40,246 nucleotides of DNA from a virus. The stretch is from positions 1 to 40,246 of IMG/VR virus record IMGVR_UViG_3300049491_000272. The stretch is one strand, 5' to 3'. Every line of letters begins with the position of its first letter. Positions within the stretch are counted from its first letter, which is position 1. A program made the translations under genes and the position numbers. This document shows, piece by piece, positions 29,887-38,379 of this stretch. The notes under the pieces were generated by a model, which did no database searches, was not told the DNA's origin, and saw only the letters and a list, made by a program, of their open reading frames with translations.

Positions 29887-30459
29887 CTAGGTGAGGTCTT
29901 CGATCTCGATGGCGAAGGTGACGGTGAGCGCGGCCGCGTTCGCCGCGACGTTGCGCACGTAGAGGATCGGGCTCGTCTGGTAGTCGGTGCCGGCGACCGC
30001 GGCGAGCGTCATGTCGGTGATCTTCGAGGCCGCGGTCAGCGCGGTGATCGTCGCCGTCGTCACGAGCTGCGCACCGGTGCCGCCAGCTCCGATGAACACG
30101 CCGACCGAGGCCGCGATCGGCGTCACCGTGGCGTCGTAGACGCTGAACTTTCGCAGCCGCCACTTCGCCGGCAGGCCGCCCGCGCCGCTCGCGACGCCGA
30201 AGGTCGTCACGTCGGTGTTGTTCGAATTGAGCGCGATGCTCGTCTTCGTGTAGCGCAGGATCTTGTTCGCGGCGACAACGGGCGTGAAGCCGAGGGCGGC
30301 CGCGATGCTCGAGACGGTCACGATGCCCAGCGCGATCATGTCCGCGACGAGGACCGACCAGGCTACTTTGCGCGCATCGCCGTTGCTCGACGAGTAGACC
30401 GGGAACTGGTCGCTGTCGCTGATGCTGTCCTGGCTCGACAGCTGGTTGATCGTGGCCAT
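29887..30459 (-). CDS. Putative virion structural protein, 190 residues
   Basis: The opening MATINQLSSQDSISDSDQFPVYSSSNGDARKVAWSVL is common at the N terminus of phage head/tail structural proteins. A beta-rich Thr/Ala body follows (SIALNSNNTDVTTFGVASGAGGLPAKWRLRKFSVYDATVTPIAASVGVFIGAGGTG). Starts ATG 30459 with GAGAGGAGGTGC-like purines in the opposite sense absent; the nearest minus-strand signal is weak. A recurrent late element lies just upstream. Confidence 0.65.
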   Translation of the reverse strand: MATINQLSSQDSISDSDQFPVYSSSNGDARKVAWSVLVADMIALGIVTVSSIAAALGFTPVVAANKILRYTKTSIALNSNNTDVTTFGVASGAGGLPAKWRLRKFSVYDATVTPIAASVGVFIGAGGTGAQLVTTATITALTAASKITDMTLAAVAGTDYQTSPILYVRNVAANAAALTVTFAIEIEDLT

Positions 30460-30483
30460 GGCGCAACCCGAGAGGAGGTGCGC

Positions 30484-30525
30484 GGGAGCATAGCGAGCGC
30501 CTATCGCTTTGTGCGGCGGCGTTTT
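30484..30525 (-). promoter_or_regulatory. Recurrent late intergenic element, copy B
   Basis: Minus-strand motif: AAAACGCCGCCGCACAA, then CGATAG-N5-CGCTATGC. It matches copy A at 35 of 42 positions. It lies between the stop at 30538 and the start at 30459. Candidate late promoter with TATGCT as -10, or another transcription signal. Confidence 0.5.
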
Positions 30526-30537
30526 CGCCGCGGCGGG

Positions 30538-30765
30538 CTACGGCATGAACTTGCGCAGCGCGCTGTTGTGCAGCAGGTTGGCCAGCACCAGGCCGTCGGC
30601 GATGCTGCAGGCGTGGCGCATCTCGTACACGCCGCTGATCGTCGCCGCGAGCACGAGCGCCTCGATCTCGCCGCGCTCGGCCTGGTCGGCGAGCTCGCGC
30701 AGCTGCGCCGCGAGGTCGTCGGGCGCGCGTTTGCCGGCGGGGACGAGTCGGACCGGGTCGGCCAT
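30538..30765 (-). CDS. Hypothetical 75-residue protein
   Basis: ATG 30765 lies one base from the gp4-like stop. PDDLAAQLRELADQAERGEIEALVLAATISGVYEMRHACSIADGLVLANLLHNSALRKFM is largely helical. It resembles small phage proteins with an ELADQ.ERGE..ALVLA motif, of unknown function. TAG stop directly before intergenic element B. Confidence 0.65.
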   Translation of the reverse strand: MADPVRLVPAGKRAPDDLAAQLRELADQAERGEIEALVLAATISGVYEMRHACSIADGLVLANLLHNSALRKFMP

Positions 30766-30766
30766 G

Positions 30767-31255
30767 TCAGGATTCGAGCACGAGCTCGCCGTCGCTGCCG
30801 CTCGTCAGCGGGTCGGTCGGTTGGAAGAAGGTATTGCCGCCGAGCGCGGTCTGCAGGTTGCCGGCGCCGCGCGGCAGGGTGGCAGGAAGCTGCATTTCCG
30901 GGATGTTCTGCGAAGCGCACCACGAAAGCAAGGCGTCGTAGGAGTCCGAGGCGGCCTGCTTCGTCTCCTGGCTGGCTGTCTTGCCGACCGTCGGCGCGAG
31001 GCGGATGCCAAGATTCGAGACAACCGCCTGGTAGGCCGCGTCCGGCAGGCCGCTCTCGCTGTTGAGGCTGCTGCTGCCCGGGCTGGACGGGAGCGCGTAG
31101 CCGAGGCGAATGCCCTGGCTGTTCCACGCCGCCATCATCGCGTCGAGGCGGTTCAGCGCCTGCTGCAGCTGCTCGGGCTGCAGCGTGAACGTGTAGTTCG
31201 GAAGGCCGATCTCCTCGAAGCCCGCGCCGACGAGCTCGCCCTTCGTCCAGCCCAT
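30767..31255 (-). CDS. Tail accessory factor, gp4-like (head completion)
   Basis: 162 residues (P22 gp4 is 166). TKGELVGAGFEEIGLPNYTFTLQPEQLQQALNRLDAMMAAWNSQGIRLGY, then YQAVVSNLGIRLAPTVGK and a C-terminal RGAGNLQ motif match the P22 gp4 pattern. Gp4 binds the portal ring first after packaging and starts tail assembly; the P22 protein also has muramidase activity. Follows an 84-residue gene by four bases. Confidence 0.85.
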   Translation of the reverse strand: MGWTKGELVGAGFEEIGLPNYTFTLQPEQLQQALNRLDAMMAAWNSQGIRLGYALPSSPGSSSLNSESGLPDAAYQAVVSNLGIRLAPTVGKTASQETKQAASDSYDALLSWCASQNIPEMQLPATLPRGAGNLQTALGGNTFFQPTDPLTSGSDGELVLES

Positions 31256-31259
31256 GGCG

Positions 31260-31514
31260 TCAGGCCTTCGCCGCCGCCTTCTTCGCCGTCGCCTTGGCGT
31301 CGGCGGCCTTCGCGTCGGCCGGGCTGTCGTACCAGCCCTCGGCAGCGCCGGCGGCGTGCTGCTCGGCGGTGTCGGCGATCGCGATGTCGTAGCTGCCATC
31401 CTGCAGCGCGGCGACCGTCACGCCGGCGGCGGGGTCGTTCTTCGTGGCCGGGAAGCGGTACATCATCCGCGGGAAATTGTTGTCGACCTCGGCTTCGACA
31501 GTCTTGCTGCGCAT
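31260..31514 (-). CDS. Hypothetical 84-residue late protein
   Basis: MRSKTVEAEVDNNFPRMMYRFPATKNDPAAGVTVAALQDGSYDIAIADTAEQHAAGAAEGWYDSPADAKAADAKATAKKAAAKA. The N-terminal part is a small domain; the tail is an Ala/Lys-rich low-complexity stretch. ATG 31514 chosen for the GAGG upstream. It begins downstream of the coat terminator, so it depends on read-through or a further promoter. Confidence 0.6.
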   Translation of the reverse strand: MRSKTVEAEVDNNFPRMMYRFPATKNDPAAGVTVAALQDGSYDIAIADTAEQHAAGAAEGWYDSPADAKAADAKATAKKAAAKA

Positions 31515-31569
31515 GGGCGAGCCTCGAGAGGGGGGTGGCAGAGGGCCGCAGTTTGGCACCGGCCGGACG

Positions 31570-31597
31570 AAAAAAGGGGCGCCGTTTCGGGCGCCCC
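31570..31597 (-). terminator. Intrinsic terminator after the coat gene
   Basis: Perfect 8-bp stem GGGGCGCC (31576-31583) and GGCGCCCC (31590-31597), loop of six, with six A on the plus strand (31570-31575), that is U6 on the minus transcript. Lying 28 bases after the coat stop, it would make coat mRNA more abundant than downstream mRNA. Confidence 0.88.
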
Positions 31598-31624
31598 TTC
31601 GAGCCTTGCGGTGTTGCCGTCAGA

Positions 31625-33061
31625 TCACGGCTGGCTGAACATCTCCACGCCGCACATTTCGGTGTTGGTCACCGCGACGCCGTACTTCGTGTCGACCCGG
31701 AAATTGACCTTGCCGGTCTTGATCTCCGCCTGCTTGCACATCGTCAGCTGCATGCCCTGGTCGGTCGCGCCGCTCATGACGGCCAGGCCGCCATCGCTCG
31801 GCCACACGAGCCGGCCCGGCAGCAGGTCGATCGCGCCCTTGTACCAGAAGGGATTCATCGCCGCCGTGAGCGTGTTCAGGAACACGATGGCGGCGCCGTT
31901 GGCGGGCGTCACCGTCACATTCTTGTACTGCAGCTCGGCCGCGGTCGGCGCAGAGTCGGCCGCGATGATCGGCGGCGTGATCTGAATCGTGCCCGTGCCG
32001 CCGCCACCCGACACGATCGCCACGACCCGGAACGTCTTCAGCTGGCCGGTGTCCACCTTCGTGATGTGGTGCACCGCGTTGACCAAGGCCATGGTGAACA
32101 TGTCGCCGACCTTGACCGTCGACGCGCCGACCGTGATCGCCAGGTTCTGGAACCGGTTGTCGGTGTTGACCGGCGTCAGCGTGCCAGCCGTCAGCGTCGC
32201 CGCCGTCGGCACGTAGCGCTGGTTGGCACCGTTGACCGTGACCGTGGTCGCCGTTGCGGCCGCTTGGCGCGGCGCATAGTCCATCTTGAAGATGTCGATG
32301 TTCGACACCCTCGCGACGAATGCGCGTTCATAGGCGGTCTGGACCGGGCCGGCGACGGTGCCACGGCCGGCGAGGTTGCTGGCCATGTTGTTGTAGTCGC
32401 GCGAGCTGTAGAGCGCGACCCGGTCCTGCATGGGCACACCCTGCTCGTTCATGACCGAGTCGATCAGCGCGACGTCGTCGAAGCCGGCGGCAGCCGTCGT
32501 GCGCTTGACGACCAGCGAGCCCAGCGCGCACACGACCGCGTTCACGTCGACGTTGATGTCGCTCGCGAGCTTCTGCTTCGCGCCGTCGCGAATGCGGCCT
32601 TCCTGCATCGCGTCGCGCAGCTCGTTCGCGGTGAGAACCCACGGCGAGGAGCGGATGGTGTTGATGTACGCCGGCACCGACAGCTGCACGATGTCGCCGA
32701 AGTTCGCGGTCTGGTCGAGGCCCGAGAACGACTGCGTGATGTACGGCTGGGGACGCCAGATCTGGTCGTTCGACCGCTCCATGATGGTCTGGTCGGTCTG
32801 GTAGATGTTGACCAGCTTCGAGGCGACCAGCGCGTCGTCGTAGCCCGCGAGGAGCTCGTCGAACATGGCCGTTTCCTGCTTCGTGAAGCCGTTCACACCG
32901 AACGACGCGAGCGAGGGCGCGCGCAGATCGGGCGTGACGAGCCACGAGACGAAGCCGGCGACCTTGGCGGCCGTGGCGGTGAGGTAGGAGCCGCCGGCAA
33001 TGGCAGCGAGAGGCGTGGCGAGAGCCGCCGCGACCGCGAGGGTGATCTTGCGAATGTTCAT
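31625..33061 (-). CDS. Major coat protein, P22 gp5-like
   Basis: 478 residues as read from ATG 33061. From about residue 66, MFDELLAGYDDALVASKLVNIYQT ... DQIWRPQPYITQSFSGLDQ ... NFGDIVQLSVPAYIN follows the P22 coat family, as do DNRFQNLAITVGASTVKVGDMF and ANGAAIVFLNTLT. The first 24 residues (NIRKITLAVAAALATPLAAIAGG) look like a Sec signal peptide, unusual for a coat protein. ATG 32866 has AGGAAAC upstream and gives 413 residues, close to P22 coat (430). Either start is possible. It follows the scaffold by 48 bases and ends before a strong terminator. Confidence 0.85.
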   Translation of the reverse strand: MNIRKITLAVAAALATPLAAIAGGSYLTATAAKVAGFVSWLVTPDLRAPSLASFGVNGFTKQETAMFDELLAGYDDALVASKLVNIYQTDQTIMERSNDQIWRPQPYITQSFSGLDQTANFGDIVQLSVPAYINTIRSSPWVLTANELRDAMQEGRIRDGAKQKLASDINVDVNAVVCALGSLVVKRTTAAAGFDDVALIDSVMNEQGVPMQDRVALYSSRDYNNMASNLAGRGTVAGPVQTAYERAFVARVSNIDIFKMDYAPRQAAATATTVTVNGANQRYVPTAATLTAGTLTPVNTDNRFQNLAITVGASTVKVGDMFTMALVNAVHHITKVDTGQLKTFRVVAIVSGGGGTGTIQITPPIIAADSAPTAAELQYKNVTVTPANGAAIVFLNTLTAAMNPFWYKGAIDLLPGRLVWPSDGGLAVMSGATDQGMQLTMCKQAEIKTGKVNFRVDTKYGVAVTNTEMCGVEMFSQP

Positions 33062-33109
33062 GATGGTGTTACCTGCCCAGGTTGTGGAGTCCCGGGCCCA
33101 TCGGCGGCG

Positions 33110-34030
33110 TCAGCGTTTGCGTGCGGCGGCTGCGGCGTTCTGTTCGCGCATGTACTTCGCGACCTTCGTCCGATCCCCCGACGTGTCGGCTTCCGCTTTG
33201 AGACGGGCCAGCGTTCGGTCGCCGACACCGCTGAAAGAGGCCGAGCCTCTGACGCGCGATTCCGGCTGCGGGGTCTGCTTCAAGCGTGGGGTCACCTTCA
33301 CTTCGGTCTCCAGTTTCGCCAGCGCAAAAGCAAACTTCACGGGATCCGTGAGAGCAGCCAACTCTTTCAGCTTCGCGGGGTTCTTGCCGAGCGCGTAGGT
33401 CAGGAGTGCGGAATTCCCGGCGCCTTGCACGAGGATCCCCTGCTGGACGACCGACAGCGCGTCTTTCACGACGTCTTCGGCATCCGCAAAGTCCCGCACC
33501 TTCAGCGCCTTCGCGGCCTTCTCATGGCTCGCCAGGGTGGCCTGCCATGCGTCGGTCGCTGCTTTCGCGTCCTTCTCTCGCTTCTGCTGGGCAGCATCGG
33601 CATCGGCCTTGCGCTTGTGCCAGGCGAGAAGATCTCGCTTGAACTTCTCGGCGTCGAAGTCGGAGCTCTCGAGCGTCGGCTCTTCGCCGGTTTCGGGCGG
33701 CTGGTTGGCCACCGTCGACGCCGCGGCTTCGCGCTGCGCCCTTTCCGCTCTCAGCTCTCGGTTCTCGCGCACGAGATCGCGCTGCTTCTGTCGGAGCTCC
33801 CGAACCCACGGCTTCGCCGCTTCGTCGTCCTGCTCTCCTGCCTCTTCCGAGCCTGGCGGGGGCTCGTCGCCGATCTGAACTACGACCTCTTCTTCGGCGT
33901 CTTCGTCGTCTTCCCCTTCGCCGGCGGCGCCGGCAGCAGCCGGGTCGGCATCGGGGTCGGCGGCGGCGTCCGTCGCGTCAGGGTCGAGGTCCTCGTCGTC
34001 TTGCGGTACTGCCGTTTGCGCGAGAGGCAT
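33110..34030 (-). CDS. Scaffolding protein
   Basis: 306 residues (P22 gp8 is 303). A very acidic N terminus (DDEDLDPDATDAAADPDADP ... GEGEDDEDAEEEVVVQ), a long helical centre (RELRQKQRDLVRENRELRAERAQREAA; FKRDLLAWHKRKADADAAQQKREKDAKAATDAW) and a basic C terminus (SGDRTKVAKYMREQNAAAAARKR) are the layout of scaffolds. The basic tail would bind coat protein. Sits between portal and coat, as expected. Confidence 0.85.
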   Translation of the reverse strand: MPLAQTAVPQDDEDLDPDATDAAADPDADPAAAGAAGEGEDDEDAEEEVVVQIGDEPPPGSEEAGEQDDEAAKPWVRELRQKQRDLVRENRELRAERAQREAAASTVANQPPETGEEPTLESSDFDAEKFKRDLLAWHKRKADADAAQQKREKDAKAATDAWQATLASHEKAAKALKVRDFADAEDVVKDALSVVQQGILVQGAGNSALLTYALGKNPAKLKELAALTDPVKFAFALAKLETEVKVTPRLKQTPQPESRVRGSASFSGVGDRTLARLKAEADTSGDRTKVAKYMREQNAAAAARKR

Positions 34031-34074
34031 CTTCGATTCCCGTTCAACTCGCAGAACCTCTGCGGAAGGTGGCC

Positions 34075-34120
34075 GGGAGAATAGCGAGGAACTATCGGCT
34101 TGTGCGGCGTCGTTTTGCGG
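34075..34120 (-). promoter_or_regulatory. Recurrent late intergenic element, copy A
   Basis: Minus strand: AAAACGACGCCGCACAAG, CCGATAG-N5-CGCTATTCTCC. It lies between the 61-residue gene and the scaffold. Its AGAATAGCGAGGAAC core differs by one base from AGAATAGCGGGGAAC in the immunity region (5122-5136, opposite sense). TATTCT is a possible -10 for a scaffold/coat promoter. Confidence 0.5.
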
Positions 34121-34123
34121 AGA

Positions 34124-34309
34124 CTATGACGGCAGCCGCTCGCCTACCTCGAAGGCCTCGCGGCCGTCCATGGCGTGATGCACCAGCAGCTGCGGCTCCT
34201 CCTCGTCCGGCGTCGGGTTGCACCAGCAGCCCGGGCCGTCGGTCACGTGCTCGCGCAGGTCGTCGAGCGGGTAGACGTGCCACAGCGGGCGCACGGTGCG
34301 CCAGGTCAC
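34124..34309 (-). CDS. Small 61-residue protein between portal and scaffold
   Basis: GTG 34309 overlaps the portal stop (GTGA). HVYPLDDLREHVTDGPGCWCNPTPDEEEPQLLVHHAMDGREAFE; the GCWCNPTPD and LLVHHAMDGRE motifs recur in small phage proteins of unknown function that lie near portal or terminase genes. Possibly a structural or zinc-binding factor. Confidence 0.7.
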   Translation of the reverse strand: MTWRTVRPLWHVYPLDDLREHVTDGPGCWCNPTPDEEEPQLLVHHAMDGREAFEVGERLPS

Positions 34310-36366
34310 GGCGCGGCAGGCTGCGGCGGCGCCGCGGCGGCGGCGAGCGCGTTGCCCGCGGCGATGTGCGTGCCGATCGTCGTGTCGTGCGTCTCGGCTC
34401 GAGTGTGCGCGGCGTCGGCCAGCGCCTTGATCCGGTTCGCCTCGGACAGCGCCGTGTCGGCGACCGCCTTGCCGGCGAGCGCGTCCTCCTTCTTCGCCGA
34501 GGCAGCCAGGAACACGGCGTTCGGATCCGGCGGCCGCTGCTCCTGCGCCTGCGCGAGCTCGGCGGCCTCTTCCTTCGTCGGCGTGACGACGCCCATTTCG
34601 ATCGCGCGCTTTCGAGCGAAGTCGCGGATGTCCTTCAGCCCCTCGCCGTCCATGTTCATGATCGCGGTCAGGGTCAGCGCCGACTTCAGCTGCGGATCGT
34701 CGGTGCCGTTCAGCAGGCCGGAGATCGCCGCGACGGTGCGCTCGCGCCGGCTGGTGAAGCTCGGGCCGACGTCGACCCACACGTCATAGTTGCCCGCGGT
34801 CGGGTCGTTCAGCGTGACCTGGTTGCCGTCGGCATCGATGCTCGGCTGCAAGAGCGTGACGATCTTCGCCTCGCCCTCGGGATCGAGCGCCTGCATCTTG
34901 CGCCCCTCCTCGGCGAGCAGGTCCTTCGCCATCGACAGCCAGATCTGGCCACTGCGCCGCATCGACTTGGCCATGTTGTCCATGTAGCCGAAGTCCTGCA
35001 TGTCGAGGCGCTGCTGCACCTTCTGCACCGCCTCGCCGCTGATGTTGGCGACGAGGTTCTGCCCCTCGTTCGCGGAGCCGTGGATCTCGTCGAGCGCCTG
35101 ATTCGTGACCTGCAGCAGCGCGGCCAGCGTTGGCGGTACATCGGGCGGCTTGAGGTTCTGCACCTGCGGGATCGCCTTCTCGCCGGTGACCTTGTTCACG
35201 ATCGCGTTCAGCAGCCGGTACGGGTGACGCAGGATGTTGCCCTGCGCCCAGTTCATTTCGTGCCCGGCGATCTGCTCGGGCGTGACGATCGGCACCTCGA
35301 AGGGTGCCGTGCCAGCGAGCTCGCCCAGGCGCGACAGCTGCATGTTCAGCAGCCGCTGCGCGTCCTTCGAGAGGCGCACCTCGCCCTGGCAGCGCTCGAC
35401 GTTGTCGACAAACCAGCGTTTGCCGTAGAACGGCACGATCGGGATGCACTTGCCGGCGATGCGGCCGCTGTCTTCGAGCGTCACGGCACCGTTGAGGATG
35501 TACTTGTGCACGGCGCGGCTGCGCTTTTTCTCGACGCGCAGCGCGTGGTACTGCAGGACGTTTTTCAGCACCGCCATCTTGTCGGCGTCGTCGAGGTCGG
35601 CCTGCTTCAGGCGCTTCTCCTCCTGGCCGGGCAGCGTGCTGCCGAAGACGAAGATCGACTCGGTCTTCTCCTCGACCTCGTAATACTCGGCCACGTAGAC
35701 GACGTCCGGCGTAAACCAGTCGAACATCGTCGTGAGCTTGATGCCGTCGAACGAGCTGCAGGGCTTGTCGGGATAGGCCTCGTCGTAGGCCTCGCGCGTC
35801 ATCGACGTGATGACGAAGCAAAAGCGGGCGTCGGCCTTGTCGTAGCGCTTGGCGTCGAGGTCGAAGAAAACCGAGGTGTCGGCATCGAAGACCGGCTCGA
35901 TCGCGATGCGCTGGCGCTCGTCGCCGTCCTCGCTGTACTCGTCCTCGAGCACCGCGCGCAGCCGCCAGGCGCCCATGCCGCCGCCGACGCCCTCGTCGAA
36001 GCCGTTGTCGTAGGCCTCTTGCGCGACGAACTCGTGCTCGTCGGCGCGATAGAGGCCGTCGAGGGTGTCGGCCGTCTCGCTCGAGGCGTTCTCGTCCTTC
36101 GGCCGGAAGTCGACCGTGATCCGGTTGTTCCGGTACTCGTTGAAGATGCGGATGACCGCGCGCATGATCTTGTTGATCTCGAAGCGCGGGGTGTTCGCGG
36201 ACTGCTCGCCGACCCAGTCCTCCCACATCGCGCCGGCGATCGAGTAGAACCGCCGATCCTGCACGCACTCGAGGCGCACCTCGAAGACTGCCTCATGGAT
36301 CACGTCGAAGCGGGCGATCGCCCGGGCGTGAACCTCCTGCAAGCGCTCTTCCTTCGTCTTCGCCAT
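34306..36366 (-). CDS. Portal protein, P22 gp1-like
   Basis: 686 residues (P22 gp1 is 725). The family pattern is present: WEDWVGEQSANTPRFEINKIMRAVIRIFNEYRNNRITVDFRP, VGGGMGAWRLRAVLEDEY, VFFDLDAKRYDKADARF and WFTPDVVYVAEYYEVEE, ending in a long helical tail as in the P22 barrel region. It forms the dodecameric DNA gate. ATG 36366 has GGAGG upstream. A recurrent late element precedes it. Confidence 0.9.
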   Translation of the reverse strand: MAKTKEERLQEVHARAIARFDVIHEAVFEVRLECVQDRRFYSIAGAMWEDWVGEQSANTPRFEINKIMRAVIRIFNEYRNNRITVDFRPKDENASSETADTLDGLYRADEHEFVAQEAYDNGFDEGVGGGMGAWRLRAVLEDEYSEDGDERQRIAIEPVFDADTSVFFDLDAKRYDKADARFCFVITSMTREAYDEAYPDKPCSSFDGIKLTTMFDWFTPDVVYVAEYYEVEEKTESIFVFGSTLPGQEEKRLKQADLDDADKMAVLKNVLQYHALRVEKKRSRAVHKYILNGAVTLEDSGRIAGKCIPIVPFYGKRWFVDNVERCQGEVRLSKDAQRLLNMQLSRLGELAGTAPFEVPIVTPEQIAGHEMNWAQGNILRHPYRLLNAIVNKVTGEKAIPQVQNLKPPDVPPTLAALLQVTNQALDEIHGSANEGQNLVANISGEAVQKVQQRLDMQDFGYMDNMAKSMRRSGQIWLSMAKDLLAEEGRKMQALDPEGEAKIVTLLQPSIDADGNQVTLNDPTAGNYDVWVDVGPSFTSRRERTVAAISGLLNGTDDPQLKSALTLTAIMNMDGEGLKDIRDFARKRAIEMGVVTPTKEEAAELAQAQEQRPPDPNAVFLAASAKKEDALAGKAVADTALSEANRIKALADAAHTRAETHDTTIGTHIAAGNALAAAAAPPQPAAP

Positions 36367-36378
36367 GGTCAAGCCTCC

Positions 36379-36400
36379 GAATAGCGGGAGTCTATCGACG
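36379..36400 (-). promoter_or_regulatory. Recurrent late intergenic element, copy C
   Basis: Minus strand: GTCGATAG-ACTCC-CGCTATTCGG, between the TerL stop and the portal start. It has the CGATAG-N5-CGCTATTC core of copies A and B, but not their upstream GCACAA part. Candidate promoter core with TATTCG as -10. Confidence 0.4.
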
Positions 36401-36401
36401 A

Positions 36402-37907
36402 TCAGCGACGATTGAAGGCGCTGATTGTGGTCGGGATCGGTGCGGGCGGGGGCTCGTCCTGCCCTCGCCCGAGGGTGTCGGCGCCGCGGCCGAGCAGGCC
36501 GAGCGTGTCGACGCCGTCGTCGGGCTGGCCGGCCGGGAACACGAGGCATTGCCGCTGCAGCTCGGGGACCCAGGCGGCCCGCGGCCACCAAAGGCGGCCC
36601 ATGCCGGCGGTCGCGATGATCGACGTCGCCTTCGTCGGCTTGTCGCCGATGTGCGACAGCCACTCGAGCCGCACCATCGCATTGCGGTCGATCATTCGCT
36701 GACGCAGCCGGCCCTCGATCGCGCGGCGGATCGGGCCCATTTCACCGAACCAAGCGAGCGGCTGCCAGCGGGCGATCATGTCGATCTGCCGTTCAATCCA
36801 GATCTCGCTGCCGACCTGGTCGCGCCACCAGTCGAGCAGGTAGATCGAGCCATCGGGCGCGATGCCGGCGACGCCGTGCTCGGTCCAGTCGCCGCCGTCC
36901 GGCGTCACGGCGTAGTCGCTGGCGCCGATGATCATCAGGCCGGCGGGCGCGCGCTCGTACGTGCCCATGTCGTCGCGCCGGAACAGAATGCCATCGTCGG
37001 GCGCTGGCCGCTGCTGGTACAGGCTCGACCAGGTGCGCCGGTTCAGCCGGAACTGCGCCCAGTGCCGATCGTCGAACCATTCGGGCCACAGCATGTCGCC
37101 GACCTTGCGCCCGAGCGGGTCGCTGGCGGTCTGGCATTCGGCCTGGATGCACAGCACGCGCCAGGTGTTGCCGTCGCGGCAGTCGATGTCGCCCGACTGG
37201 CCGGCCCAGTCCTTCGGCAGGATCCGGCCCGAGAGGTCATCCTCGTCCCAGCGGGTGTTGATGAGCACGACCCAGCCGCCCGGGATCAGGCGCGTCAGCA
37301 GGTCGTCCTCGTAGGCCTCGCCCGTCTTGTCGCGGATCGTCTTGCTCGCCGCCTCGGCGCGGCCCTTGATCGGGTCGTCGATGACGAGGCCGTGCGCGCG
37401 GTTGCCCGTGGCGCCGCTCAGGATCCCGCAAGCGAGGTACTCGCTGCCGTTCGTGAGGGCGAACTCATCGACCGCCGTGCTGCCGGGGTCGAGGGTGCAC
37501 TGCAGGATCGCCGTCGCCTCGGCCGAGCGCAGCAGCTGGCGCGTGCGTCGCCCGTGGCGCTTGGCAAGCGAGTCGCCATAGCTGGCCAGGATGACGCGGC
37601 GGTCGCGCTCGCCGCCGAGGTATGCCGCAGGCGCGACGACGGTCGCGTAGGTGCTCTTCGCGCTGCCCGGCGGGGCCATGATCATCAGCCGGCCGTGCTT
37701 CGTCGACATGCACCGCTGCATTTCGCGCAGGATCAGCGTGTGGTGCTTCGCCTGCGAGCTCTCGATCAGCGGGATCGGCGCGGCTTCGTCGGCCTCTTCG
37801 GTCGGCGAGCCCGGCACCGGCACCCGGGCGGCGAAGGTCGGGAGGTCGCGCCTGGCGTTGCGTCGCTCGAGCAGGACGCCTGCCGCCTGCTCAGGCGTCA
37901 GGATCAT
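36402..37907 (-). CDS. terL: Terminase large subunit
   Basis: 501 residues. Walker A APPGSAKST (residues 78-86) and Walker B LVIDDPIK (174-181) mark the ATPase; a coupling-motif-like INTRW lies near 216. The nuclease half has Asp331 in IIGASDYAVTPDGG and further acidic residues near GEMGP. It drives DNA into the prohead. The ATG at 37907 overlaps the small-subunit gene by 17 bases. P22-like portal and TerL suggest headful packaging. Confidence 0.92.
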   Translation of the reverse strand: MILTPEQAAGVLLERRNARRDLPTFAARVPVPGSPTEEADEAAPIPLIESSQAKHHTLILREMQRCMSTKHGRLMIMAPPGSAKSTYATVVAPAAYLGGERDRRVILASYGDSLAKRHGRRTRQLLRSAEATAILQCTLDPGSTAVDEFALTNGSEYLACGILSGATGNRAHGLVIDDPIKGRAEAASKTIRDKTGEAYEDDLLTRLIPGGWVVLINTRWDEDDLSGRILPKDWAGQSGDIDCRDGNTWRVLCIQAECQTASDPLGRKVGDMLWPEWFDDRHWAQFRLNRRTWSSLYQQRPAPDDGILFRRDDMGTYERAPAGLMIIGASDYAVTPDGGDWTEHGVAGIAPDGSIYLLDWWRDQVGSEIWIERQIDMIARWQPLAWFGEMGPIRRAIEGRLRQRMIDRNAMVRLEWLSHIGDKPTKATSIIATAGMGRLWWPRAAWVPELQRQCLVFPAGQPDDGVDTLGLLGRGADTLGRGQDEPPPAPIPTTISAFNRR

Positions 37908-38379
37908 CGGTTGGGCGCTGCACCTTGCGGCCGTTCATGATCGCGACGAGGTCCTCGTCGCTCAGCTCAGTCGGCGCCTGCGCCACGCCAACCACGCCGC
38001 CGAGCTCGAGCTTGTCGCCGTACTTCTTCGGCGCCAGCTTCGCCGCGTACCACTTGCGGGCGTCGATCTGCAGCCGTGTGCGCTCGACGTTGTCCTTCGT
38101 CACGACGACGACCTCGCCGCCGGAGTACTTCGAGCTGACCTTCGTCAGCCGCTGCTTGTCCGACAGGTCGAGGATCTCTTCGGCGAGATACGCGGCCTGG
38201 TGCTCGTGCGCGAGGCGGTAGTCGGCCTGAAAGGCGGGCTGTTCCTTCAGCCAGCGCGTCACGGTGCGGTAGTTCGGCGTCCCCTTGCGCTTGCAGTACG
38301 AGACGAGGCTGCGCCCGCCGGCGATCCAGTCGCAGATCGCCGCGGCCTGCTCTTCGGTGTACGAGGTCGATCCGCTCAT
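37891..38379 (-). CDS. terS: Terminase small subunit
   Basis: 162 residues. SGSTSYTEEQAAAICDWIAGGRSLVSYCKRKGTPNYRTVTRWLKEQPAFQADY is an HTH-like DNA-recognition domain, and RLQIDARKWYAAKLAPKKYGDKLELGG is the well-known end of the Sf6 gp1-type small terminase core. It recognises pac and regulates TerL. ATG 38379 overlaps the preceding stop. Confidence 0.88.
   Translation of the reverse strand: MSGSTSYTEEQAAAICDWIAGGRSLVSYCKRKGTPNYRTVTRWLKEQPAFQADYRLAHEHQAAYLAEEILDLSDKQRLTKVSSKYSGGEVVVVTKDNVERTRLQIDARKWYAAKLAPKKYGDKLELGGVVGVAQAPTELSDEDLVAIMNGRKVQRPTDDPDA

Noticed and set aside
30509-34084. A 1191-codon open frame on the plus strand, and other long plus-strand frames at 17638-19005, 19354-20670 and 34069-36384
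   Set aside because: They lie exactly opposite well-recognised minus-strand genes (scaffold, coat, ejection, portal). In GC-rich DNA the antisense frame stays open by codon bias. Their translations are Arg/Gly/Leu-rich with no family likeness.
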